Positions 49,500 to 61,418 of a stretch of DNA of 64,000 nt are shown piece after piece; positions within the stretch are counted from its first letter, which is position 1, and the number at the start of each line of letters is the position of its first letter. The notes below the pieces were generated by a model. The model worked only from the letters and a program-made list of their open reading frames with translations. It did not search any database and was not told the DNA's origin. This DNA comes from Amoebidium appalachense. Taxonomy: Eukaryota; Ichthyosporea. The DNA lies in NCBI GenBank assembly GCA_963693365.1, contig CAVNZM010000016.1, positions 1,302,001-1,366,000 on the forward strand, written 5' to 3'. The position numbers were made by a program, and so were the translations under genes.

Positions 49500-51179
49500 C
49501 CGGGATCTCCCCAAGGGTACACCACCCTTGCTAACCACCCCTTCCCCCGAGGCTCAGACCCGGAGGCCCGCCCGCTGCCCCAGCACCACATTGACACCTC
49601 CCGCCTCCGGGAACTGCTGGCCTCCTACCCGGACCAACCATTCGCCGCACAACTCCTCCACGATGTCGAATTCGGCGTCGACATCGGCTATCGCGGCCCC
49701 TCCACCTCTCGGGTGGGCCCCAACCTACCCACCACCCCGGAGGCAGCTGCCGCTATCACGGTGGATATTGCCAAAGAAGTCGCCCTCGGCCACCTGCGCG
49801 GCCCCCTCTCCCCGGCCCAATTCTTTGACGAATTTCCCGTCCACCGTTCCTCCCCCATCGGCGCCGTTACCAAGAAAGGGAACCCCCCCAAGTACCGTCG
49901 AATCCACCACCTCTCCTGGCCCCGGGGTAGCAGTGTCAATGACAGCATCACCTACCCCGACGAACTTCAGTACATTCGCGCCCGGGATGTCACCCAACTC
50001 ATTCTCGACGCAGGCCCCGGCTGCTACATGGCCGTGGCAGATGTGCAGGCTGCCTTCCGGCACATGCCCATCCGACCGGAAGACCACCACTTAATGGCAT
50101 TCAAATGGCAAGGGCATTTTTACGTTGAAACCAGACTGCCCTTCGGCCTGAAATCTAGCCCAGCCATCTGGGAACGGATCGCGGCCACCCTACAGTGGCT
50201 GGCACACCAGCACGGTATTACCCTCATCCGCCACTACGTAGACGACTGGATTATAGTCGCCCCCACACAACAGCAGTGCCAACGTCACCTATCCACCTTT
50301 CTGCAACTCTGCCGAGAGCTGCACATTGCCATCTCCGAAGACAAGATGCAGGGCCCGGCTACCCGTGTCGTCTTCATCGGTATCGAATTCGACTCCATCG
50401 CCATGGAGGCACGAATCCCGGCTTCCAAGCTCTCGGACCTACTCGACCTCACTTCCCACCCAAAGCCCACCATCACCATTCGGGACCTCCAGTCCCTCCT
50501 CGGCAAACTCACCTGGTGTGCCCAGCTGGTTCCCCCCGGGAGGGCCTTCTCCCAGCGCCTATGGGCCCTTCTCCGGACCCACCCACACCTTGCCGGCCAC
50601 CACCACATACGACTGACTGCTGCCGCCCGGGCCGACATAGCCGAATGGCACCAGTTCCTCACATCATGGAATGGGGTGCACCTCATCACACCCCCCACAT
50701 ACACCACCCTGGCCACTGATGCTGCCGGATCGGTGGGTCTAGGTGGCCACTGGCTCGACCAATGGTTCTTCATGCCCTGGTCCCCCTCCACCCAAGCCCT
50801 CTATGCTCATGAGGGTAAACTCGGTTCTTCCGTCATCGAACTCCTGGCCATCGCAGCCGCCGTGGCCCTCTGGGCCCCCTCCTGGTCCACCCACCATGTC
50901 CGTATTTTATGCGACAACACGGGTGCTGTGTCTGACCTGCACTCCCGGTCTTCCCCCCACCCCGTGATGGCCAAACTTATTCGGTTCATCACCCGCATGG
51001 AAATGCAATACCAATTTACGTTACAGGCATCCTACCTACCAGGACCCCTCAACCATCTGGCCGATGCCATTTCTCGTAACCAACTTCCCCGGGCCCGACG
51101 ACTCCGACCTTCCCTGCAACCGGAGCCCTGCCCCTTCCCCTCCTGGGTCCACGAGTTCCTATCCCTTCCCTTGGGCTAA
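49500..51179 (+). CDS. pol: Reverse transcriptase-RNase H of the tyrosine-recombinase element
   Basis: The frame is open from the poly-C at 49441-49497. It carries RLRELLASYPDQPFAAQLL upstream of GYRGPSTS, RT motifs HRSSPIGAVTKKG, YRRIHHLSWPRGSSVND, AVADVQAAFRHMP, LPFGLKSSPAIWERI and the catalytic HYVDDWIIVAPT, the thumb (RVVFIGIEFDS), and RNase H (LATDAAGSVGLGGHW, ELLAIAAAVALW, ILCDNTGAVSDLHS, GPLNHLADAISR). This arrangement is that of DIRS-order Pol. The true start is unclear because the poly-C tract makes the upstream frame ambiguous; no ATG is obvious in frame, so translation may depend on the upstream ORF or a non-ATG codon. TAA at 51177-51179. Confidence 0.85.
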   Translation, partial: PGSPQGYTTLANHPFPRGSDPEARPLPQHHIDTSRLRELLASYPDQPFAAQLLHDVEFGVDIGYRGPSTSRVGPNLPTTPEAAAAITVDIAKEVALGHLRGPLSPAQFFDEFPVHRSSPIGAVTKKGNPPKYRRIHHLSWPRGSSVNDSITYPDELQYIRARDVTQLILDAGPGCYMAVADVQAAFRHMPIRPEDHHLMAFKWQGHFYVETRLPFGLKSSPAIWERIAATLQWLAHQHGITLIRHYVDDWIIVAPTQQQCQRHLSTFLQLCRELHIAISEDKMQGPATRVVFIGIEFDSIAMEARIPASKLSDLLDLTSHPKPTITIRDLQSLLGKLTWCAQLVPPGRAFSQRLWALLRTHPHLAGHHHIRLTAAARADIAEWHQFLTSWNGVHLITPPTYTTLATDAAGSVGLGGHWLDQWFFMPWSPSTQALYAHEGKLGSSVIELLAIAAAVALWAPSWSTHHVRILCDNTGAVSDLHSRSSPHPVMAKLIRFITRMEMQYQFTLQASYLPGPLNHLADAISRNQLPRARRLRPSLQPEPCPFPSWVHEFLSLPLG

Positions 51180-51203
51180 CCCCCCCCCCCCCCCCCCCCC
51201 CCA

Positions 51204-52265
51204 GATCTCCCGTTCCGGAGCAACACTGGCAGATTGGCCCCCCACTTTGCTCCGGCCGAGCTGCTTCGAGCCACCACTACCCTGCAGGAATGCCAGGCCC
51301 TGAGTCTCAACCTCGACTCTCGGGCCTTTTACTCCCGGGTGCAAAAAGTGTTCATCGATTTCTGTGTGGCATCTCGGCTGCAATCCTCCTCCGGGTCCTC
51401 CCTCCCGGCCTCCCCACACACCGTGCAACTTTTTCTCGCCTGGTGTGCCCAACGAGGGGTACAGGCCTCTTCCTTAACCGGCTACAATTCGGCCATCACC
51501 AGGCTCCACCTCGACATGGGCCTCCCTGCTCCCTACCCCCACGACAAGTCTCTGGCCTGGTTCCTACGGGGGGTGGGCCGATGGCAGCTTTCTCACAACA
51601 TCCGACCCCGCTCATCCACCAGGGAACCCCTCCTCCCCTCCCACCTCCGCCTACTCCATGGCCAGTGCCCCACCAAGGCCTCCTCGGCCAATCTCCGGCT
51701 ATGGACGGCCCTCATCGTCGGTTTCTGTGGTCTCCTCCGTTCAGGGGAATTTACCTCCAAGACCCTGACTTCTTTCGACCCGTCCCGTCACGTTAAACGG
51801 AAGGACGTGACCTTCAGCTACACCCCCACCGGTACTTTGTCCCATGCCACCCTCCACCTGCCAACCTCTAAGACGGATGTACAGGCCCGAGGTGTCAACG
51901 TCACCCTAGCTGCCCTGCCCCTCACCCACTTCTCCCCAGCCCATCTCCTCCGGCAGTTCCTGGATACAACGTCCGGTCAACCCGACGACCCCCTCTTCAG
52001 TCTCGGTGGCATCCCCTACACCAAGAGTGCTTTCTCTGCCGATTTCCGTGCCCTCCTCTCCCGGGCAGGCCTCTCACCCTCCCGGTTTGCCGGACACAGC
52101 CTCCGCATCGGGGGGGCCACAGCACTGGCTGAGGCCGGGGTCGACGACTCCCGGATCAAACAACTCGGCCGGTGGTCCTCCGACTGCTTCCTGATCTATA
52201 CCCGACTTCGTCCGGCCTCCATTGCTGCCACCACCACACGTGTATTCGCCTCTATTCTTAAGTGA
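51204..52265 (+). CDS. Tyrosine recombinase of the same element
   Basis: Open from the poly-C at 51181-51202. No ATG near the start; first possible starts include TTG at 51234. SAM-like N-terminal part (FIDFCVASRLQSSSGSSLPA, SSLTGYNSAITRLHLDMG). Catalytic pattern: first Arg in FCGLLRSGEFTSK, His-X-X-Arg in GHSLRIGGATALAEAG, GRWSS (third histidine/tryptophan position), and the nucleophile Tyr in FLIYTRLRP. This enzyme would integrate a circular cDNA by site-specific-type recombination. Stop at 52263-52265. Confidence 0.88.
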   Translation, partial: DLPFRSNTGRLAPHFAPAELLRATTTLQECQALSLNLDSRAFYSRVQKVFIDFCVASRLQSSSGSSLPASPHTVQLFLAWCAQRGVQASSLTGYNSAITRLHLDMGLPAPYPHDKSLAWFLRGVGRWQLSHNIRPRSSTREPLLPSHLRLLHGQCPTKASSANLRLWTALIVGFCGLLRSGEFTSKTLTSFDPSRHVKRKDVTFSYTPTGTLSHATLHLPTSKTDVQARGVNVTLAALPLTHFSPAHLLRQFLDTTSGQPDDPLFSLGGIPYTKSAFSADFRALLSRAGLSPSRFAGHSLRIGGATALAEAGVDDSRIKQLGRWSSDCFLIYTRLRPASIAATTTRVFASILK

Positions 52266-52382
52266 AACCTTTGGAGCAAGCATACTGCTCTCGTGCCGTG
52301 GTTTACAACCATTGCAGGTTCACTTTCGTCCAAGGGGATGTCCCCCTAGAGGCAACACACGTCCCGGAGTAGTTTTTCATAG

Positions 52383-52733
52383 AGGTTTTATTTGTGGAAA
52401 TTATTGACATAAATATTTTTCTGGGTAAACACGTAGGATGGGTGTTCGATACCAACATAACCATGTAGGCTTCATTTCGTGTTTTAGCAGTTAGCGGTTG
52501 GCTGCCCGCACACGGGCACCTATTAGCCAGTCAAAACATCAGATACCACAGATCACTAGACCGAGTTATGATTGGCTCGGATCAGATTTCACATATCACT
52601 AGATCGATTTTTGATTGGTTCAGATCGGTAGGCTTAGGTATATAAGCACGACAGTTTTTAGCAGATCAGCAAGCTACAAACACATCTTCTGTGTTTAGCA
52701 TCCACAGCCTTACAGCTATATATTCCTTTTCAC
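52383..52733 (+). repeat. Direct repeat A2 of the tyrosine-recombinase element
   Basis: 351 bp, no difference from A1 seen by eye. The match stops abruptly at TTCCTTTTCAC. Confidence 0.88.
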
Positions 52734-53257
52734 CCACCCACCTACACCCACACACAACCCCCATTGATCCACACATACGTGCTGTTTTTTCACGGGGCGA
52801 AGCCTTCCCCCGTTTTTTGGGCACATGGACCTCACGGATCAATAAATTGAGCCCCCCCCCCCCCCCCCCCCCCCACAAAACCCCCCCCCGCCACCAACCC
52901 CCCCCCCCCCACACAAACCCCGACCCCCCCCCCAACAGGCCCGCCCCCACAAAAAACAGCCATAGGACAAAGAGCCGGTACCCACCCAAAACACCTAGCC
53001 CGCCCCCCAAAACCAAGGCCGGGGGGGGGGGGGCGGCGCCCCCCCCCCCACACACACACACACACAGACACAGACACAGCAACCAAGCCAGACCAGAAGA
53101 CACGCACAACACGGAGGGGAGCGGGCGGACGACGCGAGGACGAACCCCCCGCCCCAGCCCCCCCGCGCGCGCGCCGCGCACACACAACACACACACACCC
53201 CCCCCCCCCCCCCCCCCCACGCCCCCCCCCTCCCCCCCCCCCCCTCCCCCCCCCCCG

Positions 53258-53291
<34 letters not shown>

Positions 53292-53309
53292 ACCTACCCC
53301 CCCCCCCCC

Positions 53310-53344
<35 letters not shown>

Positions 53345-53400
53345 ACCCCCCCCCCCCCCCCCCGCGGTGGCGGGACCCCAAGCCGCGGGCCCCCCCCAAA
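52734..53400. repeat. C-rich low-complexity DNA
   Basis: Long C-runs with scattered A, notably 52850-53060 and 53200-53365. Neither the missing half of Copia-2 gag nor a second B repeat is present here. No gene. Confidence 0.85.
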
Positions 53401-53413
53401 GAAGTAAAAACTA

Positions 53414-54760
53414 GCTACAAGGGGGTCTATGAGCTACACTGTGTTTTTGTGACCTCGTCCCAGGGCACACCCCATCCCCCCATAAACTTGGTAAATCTCC
53501 GTGCTAGAGGCTGTTCTGTGGGTAGTTATTGAAAAACCAATAATGTCTAGGTAACATATGTACATATACTATGCTACAAGGGGGGTTCTATACGAGCTAC
53601 AACGTTGTGTTTTTTTCGTGTGACCCTCGTACTCCAGGGGCACATTCACCATCCCCCCCATAAACTGTGTGGTAAATGTCTCGTGCTAGAAGCTGTTCTG
53701 TGGGTAGTTATCGAAAAAACCAATAATGTGTAAGTAACACATGTGCATATATTATGCTACAGGGGGTTCTATTCGAGCTACAACGTTGTTTTTTTTGTGT
53801 GACCCTCGTACTCTAGGGGCACATCACCATCCCCCCATAAACTTGTGGTAAATGTCTCGTCGAACTTTGATAGAAAAAACCAAAACATAACCACTCCCCG
53901 GGCCCCGTACCCGGGCCACACCATCCCCCCCATAAACTTTCACCAGAAAAATAAAAAACGAGCCACGTTACCCCTACTCCAGGCCCACCATCCCCATAAA
54001 TTTTAAACTTCTAGAACTTTCGGTATACGAAAAACCAATAATTTAATAACACATGTACATATATTATCGCTACAATTCTATTCGAGCTACAACTTTGTTT
54101 TCGTTGACCCTCGTACTCCAGGGGCACATTCACCATCCCCCCATAAACTGTGTGTAAATGTCTCGTGCTAGAAGCTGTTCTGTGGGTAGTTATTGAAAAA
54201 CCAATAATGTCTAGGTAACACATATACATATATTATGCTACAAGGGGGTTCTATTCGAGCTACAACGTTGTGTTTTTTTCGTGTGACCCTCGTACTCCAG
54301 GGGCACATTCACTATCCCCCCATAAACTTTGTGGTAAATTTCTCGTGCGAGAGGCTGTTCTGTGGGTAGTTATTGAAAAAACCAATAATGTGTAAGTAAC
54401 ACATGTACAAATATTATGCTACAAGGGGGTTCTATTCGAGCTACAACGTTGTGTTTTTTTCGTGTGACCCTCGTACTCCAGGGGCACATTCACCATCCCC
54501 CCCATAAACTGTGTGGTAAATGTCTCGTGCTAGAAGCTGTTCTGTGGGTAGTTATTGAAAAAACCAATAATGTGTAAGTAACACATGTACATATACTATG
54601 CTACAAGGGGGGTTCTATTCGAGCTACAACGTTGTGTTTTTTTCGTGTGGCCCTCGTACTCCAAGGGCACATTCACCATCTCCCCTTATAATTTGTGGTG
54701 AATTTATCGTGCTAGAAGCTACTCTGTGGGTAGTTAGTGAAAAAACCCGATGCTTATAAG
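53414..54760. repeat. Satellite of about 181 bp, seven or more units
   Basis: Units containing TATTCGAGCTACAACGTTGTG, CTCGTACTCCAGGGGCACATT, GTGCTAGAAGCTGTTCTGTG and AACCAATAATGTGTAAGTAAC recur with starts near 53573, 53754, 54057, 54237, 54418 and 54600 (interval 180-182). A contracted, degenerate stretch lies at 53840-54050. Confidence 0.85.
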
Positions 54761-54960
54761 TAACGCATGCACAAATTGTCATCATAGCATTACACTACCA
54801 TAGTAGTTGGTCGACAATAACGATATATTGGGAATGTGGACACCATATTGTAAACCAAAAAATAATAACACCATAATATACTACACATACCTAACAATGT
54901 ATTGTGAATGAATAAAATACTTGCTTACGTGCTGGTAACATACGAGAAACAAGGATTCTC
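54761..54960. other. AT-rich spacer, nothing recognised
   Basis: No ORF or repeat. Confidence 0.5.
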
Positions 54961-54993
54961 TCGCTCTTTTTTTCTTTCTTTTTTGTTTGTTTT

Positions 54994-54998
<5 letters not shown>

Positions 54999-55038
<40 letters not shown>

Positions 55039-55066
55039 AAGGGGGGGGGGGGGGGGGGGGGGGGGG
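54999..55066 (+). repeat. (TG)n then poly-G
   Basis: TG 54999-55036, G-run 55040-55066. Confidence 0.95.
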
Positions 55067-55389
55067 TCGTTTTGCAGATATATCGACTAGAGTCCCTCAT
55101 CAGGGGACACATTCACAGTACTTTATTAAGATCGGCCTTCAAGGCCAAAAAAGCTCGATCTCGAGTAAGATTAGATAGCATTTTATGAGGCCGGCCAGGC
55201 CTTAAATACAAAAAGGAGAAAAAACAACACACAGCTAAACATAGATCTAATATTAGCTAAATCAATCGACACACTGGTACATTGCCTGGAGTAAACAGCA
55301 TCTATCCCACTGGTACATGTACTGTCATCATCCAACCAACACCCGTGTAGTACCTTTGTCAAGCGTTCCTACGATACTACATAAGAGAA
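55067..55389. other. Unique-looking spacer
   Basis: Short palindromes GGCCTTCAAGGCC and GGCCGGCCAGGCC at about 55134 and 55190. No coding evidence. Confidence 0.4.
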
Positions 55390-55660
55390 GAGAGGGTTAT
55401 ATGTGTACGTGTGTACGTGTGTACGTGTGTACGTGTGTGTGTATGTGTGTATGTGTGAGGGAGGGAGGGAGGGAGGGTTGGGAGGGAGGGAGGGAGGGAG
55501 GGGGGAGGGAGGGAGGGAGGGAGGGAGAGAAAGAGAGAAAGAGAGAGAGTGTGCATGTCTGTATGTGTGTGTGTGTGTGTGTGTGTGTTTGCGTGTGTGT
55601 GTGAGTGCATATGTGAGTGTGCATGTGCATGTGCATGTGCATGTGCATGTGCATGTGTGT

Positions 55661-55708
<48 letters not shown>

Positions 55709-56181
55709 GAGGGAGGGAGGGAGGGAGGGAGGGAGGGAGGGAGGGAGGGAGGGAGGGAGGGAGGGACGGAGGGAGGGAGGGAGGGATGGTTGGGAGGGAG
55801 GGAGGGAGGGGGGAGGGAGGGAGGGAGGGAGGGAGAGAAAGAGAGAGAGACTGTGTGTGTGTGTGCATATCTGTATGTGTGTGTGTATGTGCGTGTTTGC
55901 GTGTGTGCGTGTGTGCATGTGTGAGTGTACATGTGCATGTGTGTGTGTCTGTGTGTGCATATGTGCATGTGTGTGTGTGTGTGTGTGTATGCGTGTCTGT
56001 GTCTGATGTGTGGATGTCTGTGTATGTTGTGTGTGTGTGTATGTCTGTGTGTGTGTATGTGCTCAGTTGAAAGGGAAGGGGGGGAGAGGGGGGATGCACC
56101 GTGTGTGTGCATGTGTGCACGTGTGTGTGTGTGTGCTCTGTGGAGAGGGAAGGGGGAGGGGGGAAATGCACCGTGTGTGTG

Positions 56182-56241
<60 letters not shown>

Positions 56242-56384
56242 TTGTGTGTTTGTCTGTGTGTGCATGTCTGTGTGCGTCGTGTGTGGTGTGTGTGTGTATG
56301 TGCATGTCTGTGCATGTGTGCATGTGCTCGGTGGAGAGGGAAGGGCAAGGGGGGGATTCGTGTCCGTGCATGTGTGCATGTGTG

Positions 56385-56429
<45 letters not shown>

Positions 56430-56659
56430 ATGTATGTGTGTGTGTATGTGCTCAGTTGAGAGGGAAGGGGGGGGGGGGGGGATGCACCGTGTGTGTGCAT
56501 GTGTGCACGTGTGTGTGTGTGTGTGCTCTGTGGAGAGGGAAGGGGAGGGGGAGGAAATGCACCGTGTGTGTGCATATGTGTGTGTGTCTCTCTGTATGTG
56601 TGTGTGTGTGTGTTGTGTGTTTGTGTGTGTGAGCATGTCTGTGTACGTCGTGTGTGTGT

Positions 56660-56731
<72 letters not shown>

Positions 56732-56872
56732 GGTGTGTGTGTGTGTCCCGGTGTGCATGTGCGTGCGTGTGTGTGAGTGCATGTTTTTGGAGTGCATGTT
56801 TTTGCATTGTGTGCGAGCATGTGGATGCCTTGGTGAGAACAAGATTGGACGGTGTCGAATGCTGTGTGTGTT

Positions 56873-56906
<34 letters not shown>

Positions 56907-56969
56907 CTGTGTGCGTGTGTGTTTTTTTGGGGGGAGAGGGGTAGTAGGAGGACAAGAGGGGGGGGGGGG

Positions 56970-56970
<1 letters not shown>
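55390..56970 (+). repeat. Compound TG/GGGA microsatellite array with higher-order repetition
   Basis: (GGGA)n at 55456-55530 and 55706-55835. TG-rich blocks alternate with a module GGAGAGGGAAGGGGGAGG...AATGCACCGTGTGTGTGCATGTG near 56085, 56160, 56350, 56475 and 56545, so the array has a second-level repeat. Confidence 0.85.
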
Positions 56971-57930
<960 letters not shown>

Positions 57931-58037
57931 GTCTCGGGGACGTGTGTAGGGACTGCGAGTTCTCTTAGATTTGCATTTCAGAATTTTTACTCTATTCCTC
58001 CAGGTTTTTTTTATATTTTTTTTAGGGTTGGGTTGGG

Positions 58038-58039
<2 letters not shown>

Positions 58040-58089
<50 letters not shown>
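58040..58089 (+). repeat. Poly-G run of about 50
   Basis: Unbroken G following TTGGGTTGGGTTGG, itself preceded by a T-rich stretch. Confidence 0.97.
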
Positions 58090-58091
<2 letters not shown>

Positions 58092-58329
58092 GTCATTACT
58101 TTCCTGTATTATCCTTTATGCTACTTCAAGTTTTATACCCTACCGCTTACACAGGATGTAGGCTGGTGAAAGGTTTAATGGTAGGACGTTCGGTGACGTT
58201 TGTACCACGGACCACGGGAACATCTTCCCCAGGAACAGTATTCAAAACAAAGAACTTTTATATTTTGAGGTGCTAAAAACGTGAGGACCACTTGTTATGG
58301 CCGTTGCCCTTCTCAATCTTGGTACGGAA
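58090..58329. other. Short unique segment
   Basis: The plus-strand frame ending at 58276 reads GCRLVKGLMVGRSVTFVPRT after TACACAG; it could be an exon but there is no second line of evidence. Confidence 0.25.
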
Positions 58330-59499
58330 ATGCACCCATATTATACTGCAAATGTATTGTATTTGACGTGTGTATATCGTACAGGTACTGGTAGTATATT
58401 GATAGTACCTCCTACGTAATGATTTGTTCGCATTCGAACATACTGGCAGTATATACTGAGACTATAACCAATATATGGTGTCCTTAGCTGTGTCCGTATT
58501 GGTGACAGTATTATAGATGTATTCGTGACATTGCCAATACCACTTGTGCCTTAGATATTCGCAATAGGATAAAAGTTTTCTTGCTATATCATGTTTATGT
58601 CCTACTAATATGGATGTGATATGGGTAGGATATGATCTACATAATGTCAGTATATGTCCACCCTAATACCACGGTATTAGCAATGTACTGCGCATACAAG
58701 GACTACACTCCGAACATGTTTGTTGAACATGTGTTGGCAATACATTCACAATATTGCAACTACATAGGTAAAGTGACCTGTTCTTTCATCCCCAATATTG
58801 TACCAATATATTGGCAATAAAATACACGCCCCATATTTTCGGTTGCTTTTACCTATTGATAATAGGTGCATAATAGTCTTGATATTGTGACGGATACATT
58901 GGCAATACATTTGGACCGTATTGAGACCCTATTATAAGCATATCACAACCCTATAACCAATAGCGACGTTATGTTTGTATCGGCCATATGGGACATATGT
59001 GTTGGGTATATTGCCAATAACCCAAAATGGTCAGGAATAATACATTCATAATATATTGGCAATAGTCTTGCCACGTTGGACAATACCATAATTTGACACA
59101 AAATTATCCTACATTTTATATATTCATAACTTATTGACAATACTCCGCAAGCAATAGTATAATACCGAATAAATACATTGACAATATCGAAATTGTATTG
59201 TTAATAGGCACACGTACACGCGTTTTGAGATATTGCCAGTACATTACTCATACGGTATATAGTTATTGGTGGTAGACCCGGCATGGTATGACAATAATAT
59301 CAAAATATGTTGCCGATATTACGTCAATATTACAGTTCTATTACACTTCTATAGCGTCTCTACCACAGAAAATCTCTACTCGCAATACATTGGCAATGGA
59401 TAATTGATATTACTTCAGTATTAATCTGGTATTTTTACGATATTGGCAATAGATAATAGCCTCACAATATTGGCAATACCGCCGGGAAGTTTGCTGATG
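58330..59499. repeat. TATTGGCAATA island 2
   Basis: At least twelve TTGGCAATA/TATTGCCAA-type words (near 58540, 58734, 58800, 58902, 59010, 59053, 59117, 59183, 59230, 59385, 59442, 59468). Irregular spacing, no ORF. Ends in CCGGGAAGTTTGCTGATG like island 1. Confidence 0.7.
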
Positions 59500-59779
59500 A
59501 AAGAAAAGAAAGAAGGAAGCGGGAGGAGAGAGAAAGGAAGAGAGCACGACAACAAACAAGAAGAAAGAAACAACCAGAGAATTAGACACAACATGTACAC
59601 GTCTCTCCCTGAGTGGGTGGACCGTGACACACAATAAATGTTCTTCGATCACATACAGGAGCCGATACAACACGATACAAGAACAAGAACGGAGACGGCA
59701 CACACAAAAGGAATGTGGACACTAAGAAGAACTGAACAAACACAACTGAGAAGATCACCATATGTAAATACGAACAACA
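59495..59779 (-). repeat. Solo LTR related to Copia-2
   Basis: Shares ordered blocks with 42495-42856 and ends (minus strand start) TGTTGT. Shortened by several internal deletions. No internal Copia sequence next to it. Confidence 0.6.
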
Positions 59780-59787
59780 TAGCATGA

Positions 59788-59893
59788 CAATGTCACTAGC
59801 TGCATTTGATTGGCTGCGCTGGAAAACGCAGTAGGCCGTCGAGAGTGGGTGGGCCCCCGGCAGTGTCCATGCAATAAAAAGTGTGTAAACCCC
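59788..59893 (+). repeat. Short dispersed repeat R3, copy 3
   Basis: TGTCACTAGCTGCATTTG to GTGTGTAAACCCCC, followed at once by the truncated SINE. Confidence 0.65.
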
Positions 59894-60428
59894 CATCCTG
59901 GTTACCGAAGTTCCGATTTTTGTCTGCTCGACGGTCCACCGGTCTGGCCGCCCCCTAGAAGCCATCACCCCAGACCACGTCAAGCAGCACTACCATTTGT
60001 TATCATCCGGCCGCAAGACATGACGTCATGAACAGCACCGGCCCTCTGACATCGACGGCGTGCCGCTTGGGCATCCCGGCAGCTCATGATCCCGGCCCAA
60101 CGTTCAAGTGGGAGACCAATCCGAGTCACCGGCCACGGTTCGGGTCAGCGTCCTGGGCATGGGGTTTCCCTTTCAGTCTTTATGTTTGTGATGTGTCCGG
60201 TGTCGCTCCCGGTTGGTTTAAATTGAGCTGTGCTCACGAAGTTCCCCACTAGCGTTGCTGCGGCTAGAACCGTGGGATAAGGCGTAACTAAAAATAGTGC
60301 CAGTTGGGGTCAATAGAATTGACAGAGTTGCTATACATATACAGTACGATCTGTGTCTAGGCGGAAACGGTAAGCTCCCCTGAGCCAGTGCCTCGCTGGG
60401 AGTGAAACGGGATAAATGAAAAAAATTA
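59894..60428 (+). mobile_element. SINE, 5'-truncated within the tRNA head
   Basis: Begins at the B box remnant (ATCCTGGTTAC) and follows the whole body of the 1106-1696 element, ending in GGGATAAATGAAAAAAATTAAAA. Confidence 0.8.
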
Positions 60429-60700
60429 AAATTGTCGCGGGTTTAACTTTACACCCGATTTAAATCAATCATCGCCGTCAAAGCGCCAGTAGTCGCGCAG
60501 TACCCACCCCATATAATCCCCCTCCTCTTCTGTTTCCATATCGGTCGCACCTCCGTTGCAGGCTGCTCAGCCTGGTCTCTCTTCCAGCTCGTGAATCCAA
60601 TGTGTGATATTCCCCCGTTGTTTTGAACTTAGAGTCATACACAGCCGTGATGCTTCAGCTGCACGCTGGCGTAAAGAAACTTGAACGTGTTGGGGGTGGA
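60429..60700. other. Possible terminal exon on the minus strand
   Basis: A minus-strand frame ending at a TGA (60465-60467) reads METEEEGDYMGWVLRDYWRF and ends FDGDD. It is acidic and of normal composition, preceded by CTGAG/CAGCC that could be an acceptor. No family recognised. Confidence 0.25.
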
Positions 60701-61305
60701 TGTCATGTGCTGAGCTGATTCGTATTAGTTTACTTCTATATTTTGTGTTTTGGTGAGTTAATTTCGGGGGTTTTCTTGCATAGTGATGCCGGGGTCTAAA
60801 TGGGGTATGAGGAGATTAATCAGTGGTATGGGGAGAATCTGATGCAGCGGCGGCTGATTGTTTGGTGCGCGCGTGCATGCCCCATGCCTCTGCGTACTCT
60901 CCATGTTAAATGTTGTATTGCTTCTTGCTGTGTGCGTGGCGAGACCCATGTTGCCTGCTCGCGTGTGTGTATGCTTATATGTATTGTGAGTAAACGTGTG
61001 TACGTGTTGTAGTGCTGTAGGGGTGTCTGAGGTCGCGGTAGCCAATGGTGTGGAGTGCGTGTAGTCTGTGGGGGAGGGAGTGTTGTGATTGGCTGAATGT
61101 CACTGTGGTATTTGTCTGGCCAGTGGGCCGCGTGTCTGTGAAGTGTCTCGCGGGGTCGCGGGCTTTTGGAAGTTCTTCTCAGAACACAAAAAACTCGCTT
61201 CCCACCCAACTCAAAGAAAAGTTTATACGTATACACGGTTTCGAGCCCCTTTAAGCGTGCAGATAGTTAGAGTAGTTTGTATACACACTGTTTGTAGCCA
61301 CGACA
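60701..61305 (+). repeat. LTR 1 (605 bp)
   Basis: Longer than LTR 2 because of extra sequence at about 60715-60800 and small indels. Confidence 0.75.
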
Positions 61306-61418
61306 AGCTACACCCCCTTTCTCTGCAGTTTTTTGCAGGGAGGGGGCACACGCACTGTTAGTCCTTCTGGGCTGTTGCTTTCACCCCTAGTTTTTTTTTT
61401 CTTTCACGCCTAGCGGTT

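Larger units (their letters stand above)
47485..52733 (+). mobile_element. Ngaro/PAT/DIRS-type tyrosine-recombinase retrotransposon, coding-complete
   Basis: Identical-looking 351-bp direct repeats (47485-47835 and 52383-52733) flank Gag, RT-RNase H and tyrosine recombinase ORFs on the same strand. No LTR-type integrase, no TSD. It interrupts Copia-2 gag. The segment 52266-52382 between the recombinase stop and the second repeat would be B1 of a split-direct-repeat element, but no second copy of it follows the right end. Intact ORFs and indistinguishable repeats point to a recent insertion. Confidence 0.85.

Noticed and set aside
52691-53407. 238-codon Pro/His-rich frame after the tyrosine-recombinase element
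   Set aside because: It begins inside repeat A2 and is then almost purely poly-C; low-complexity artefact.
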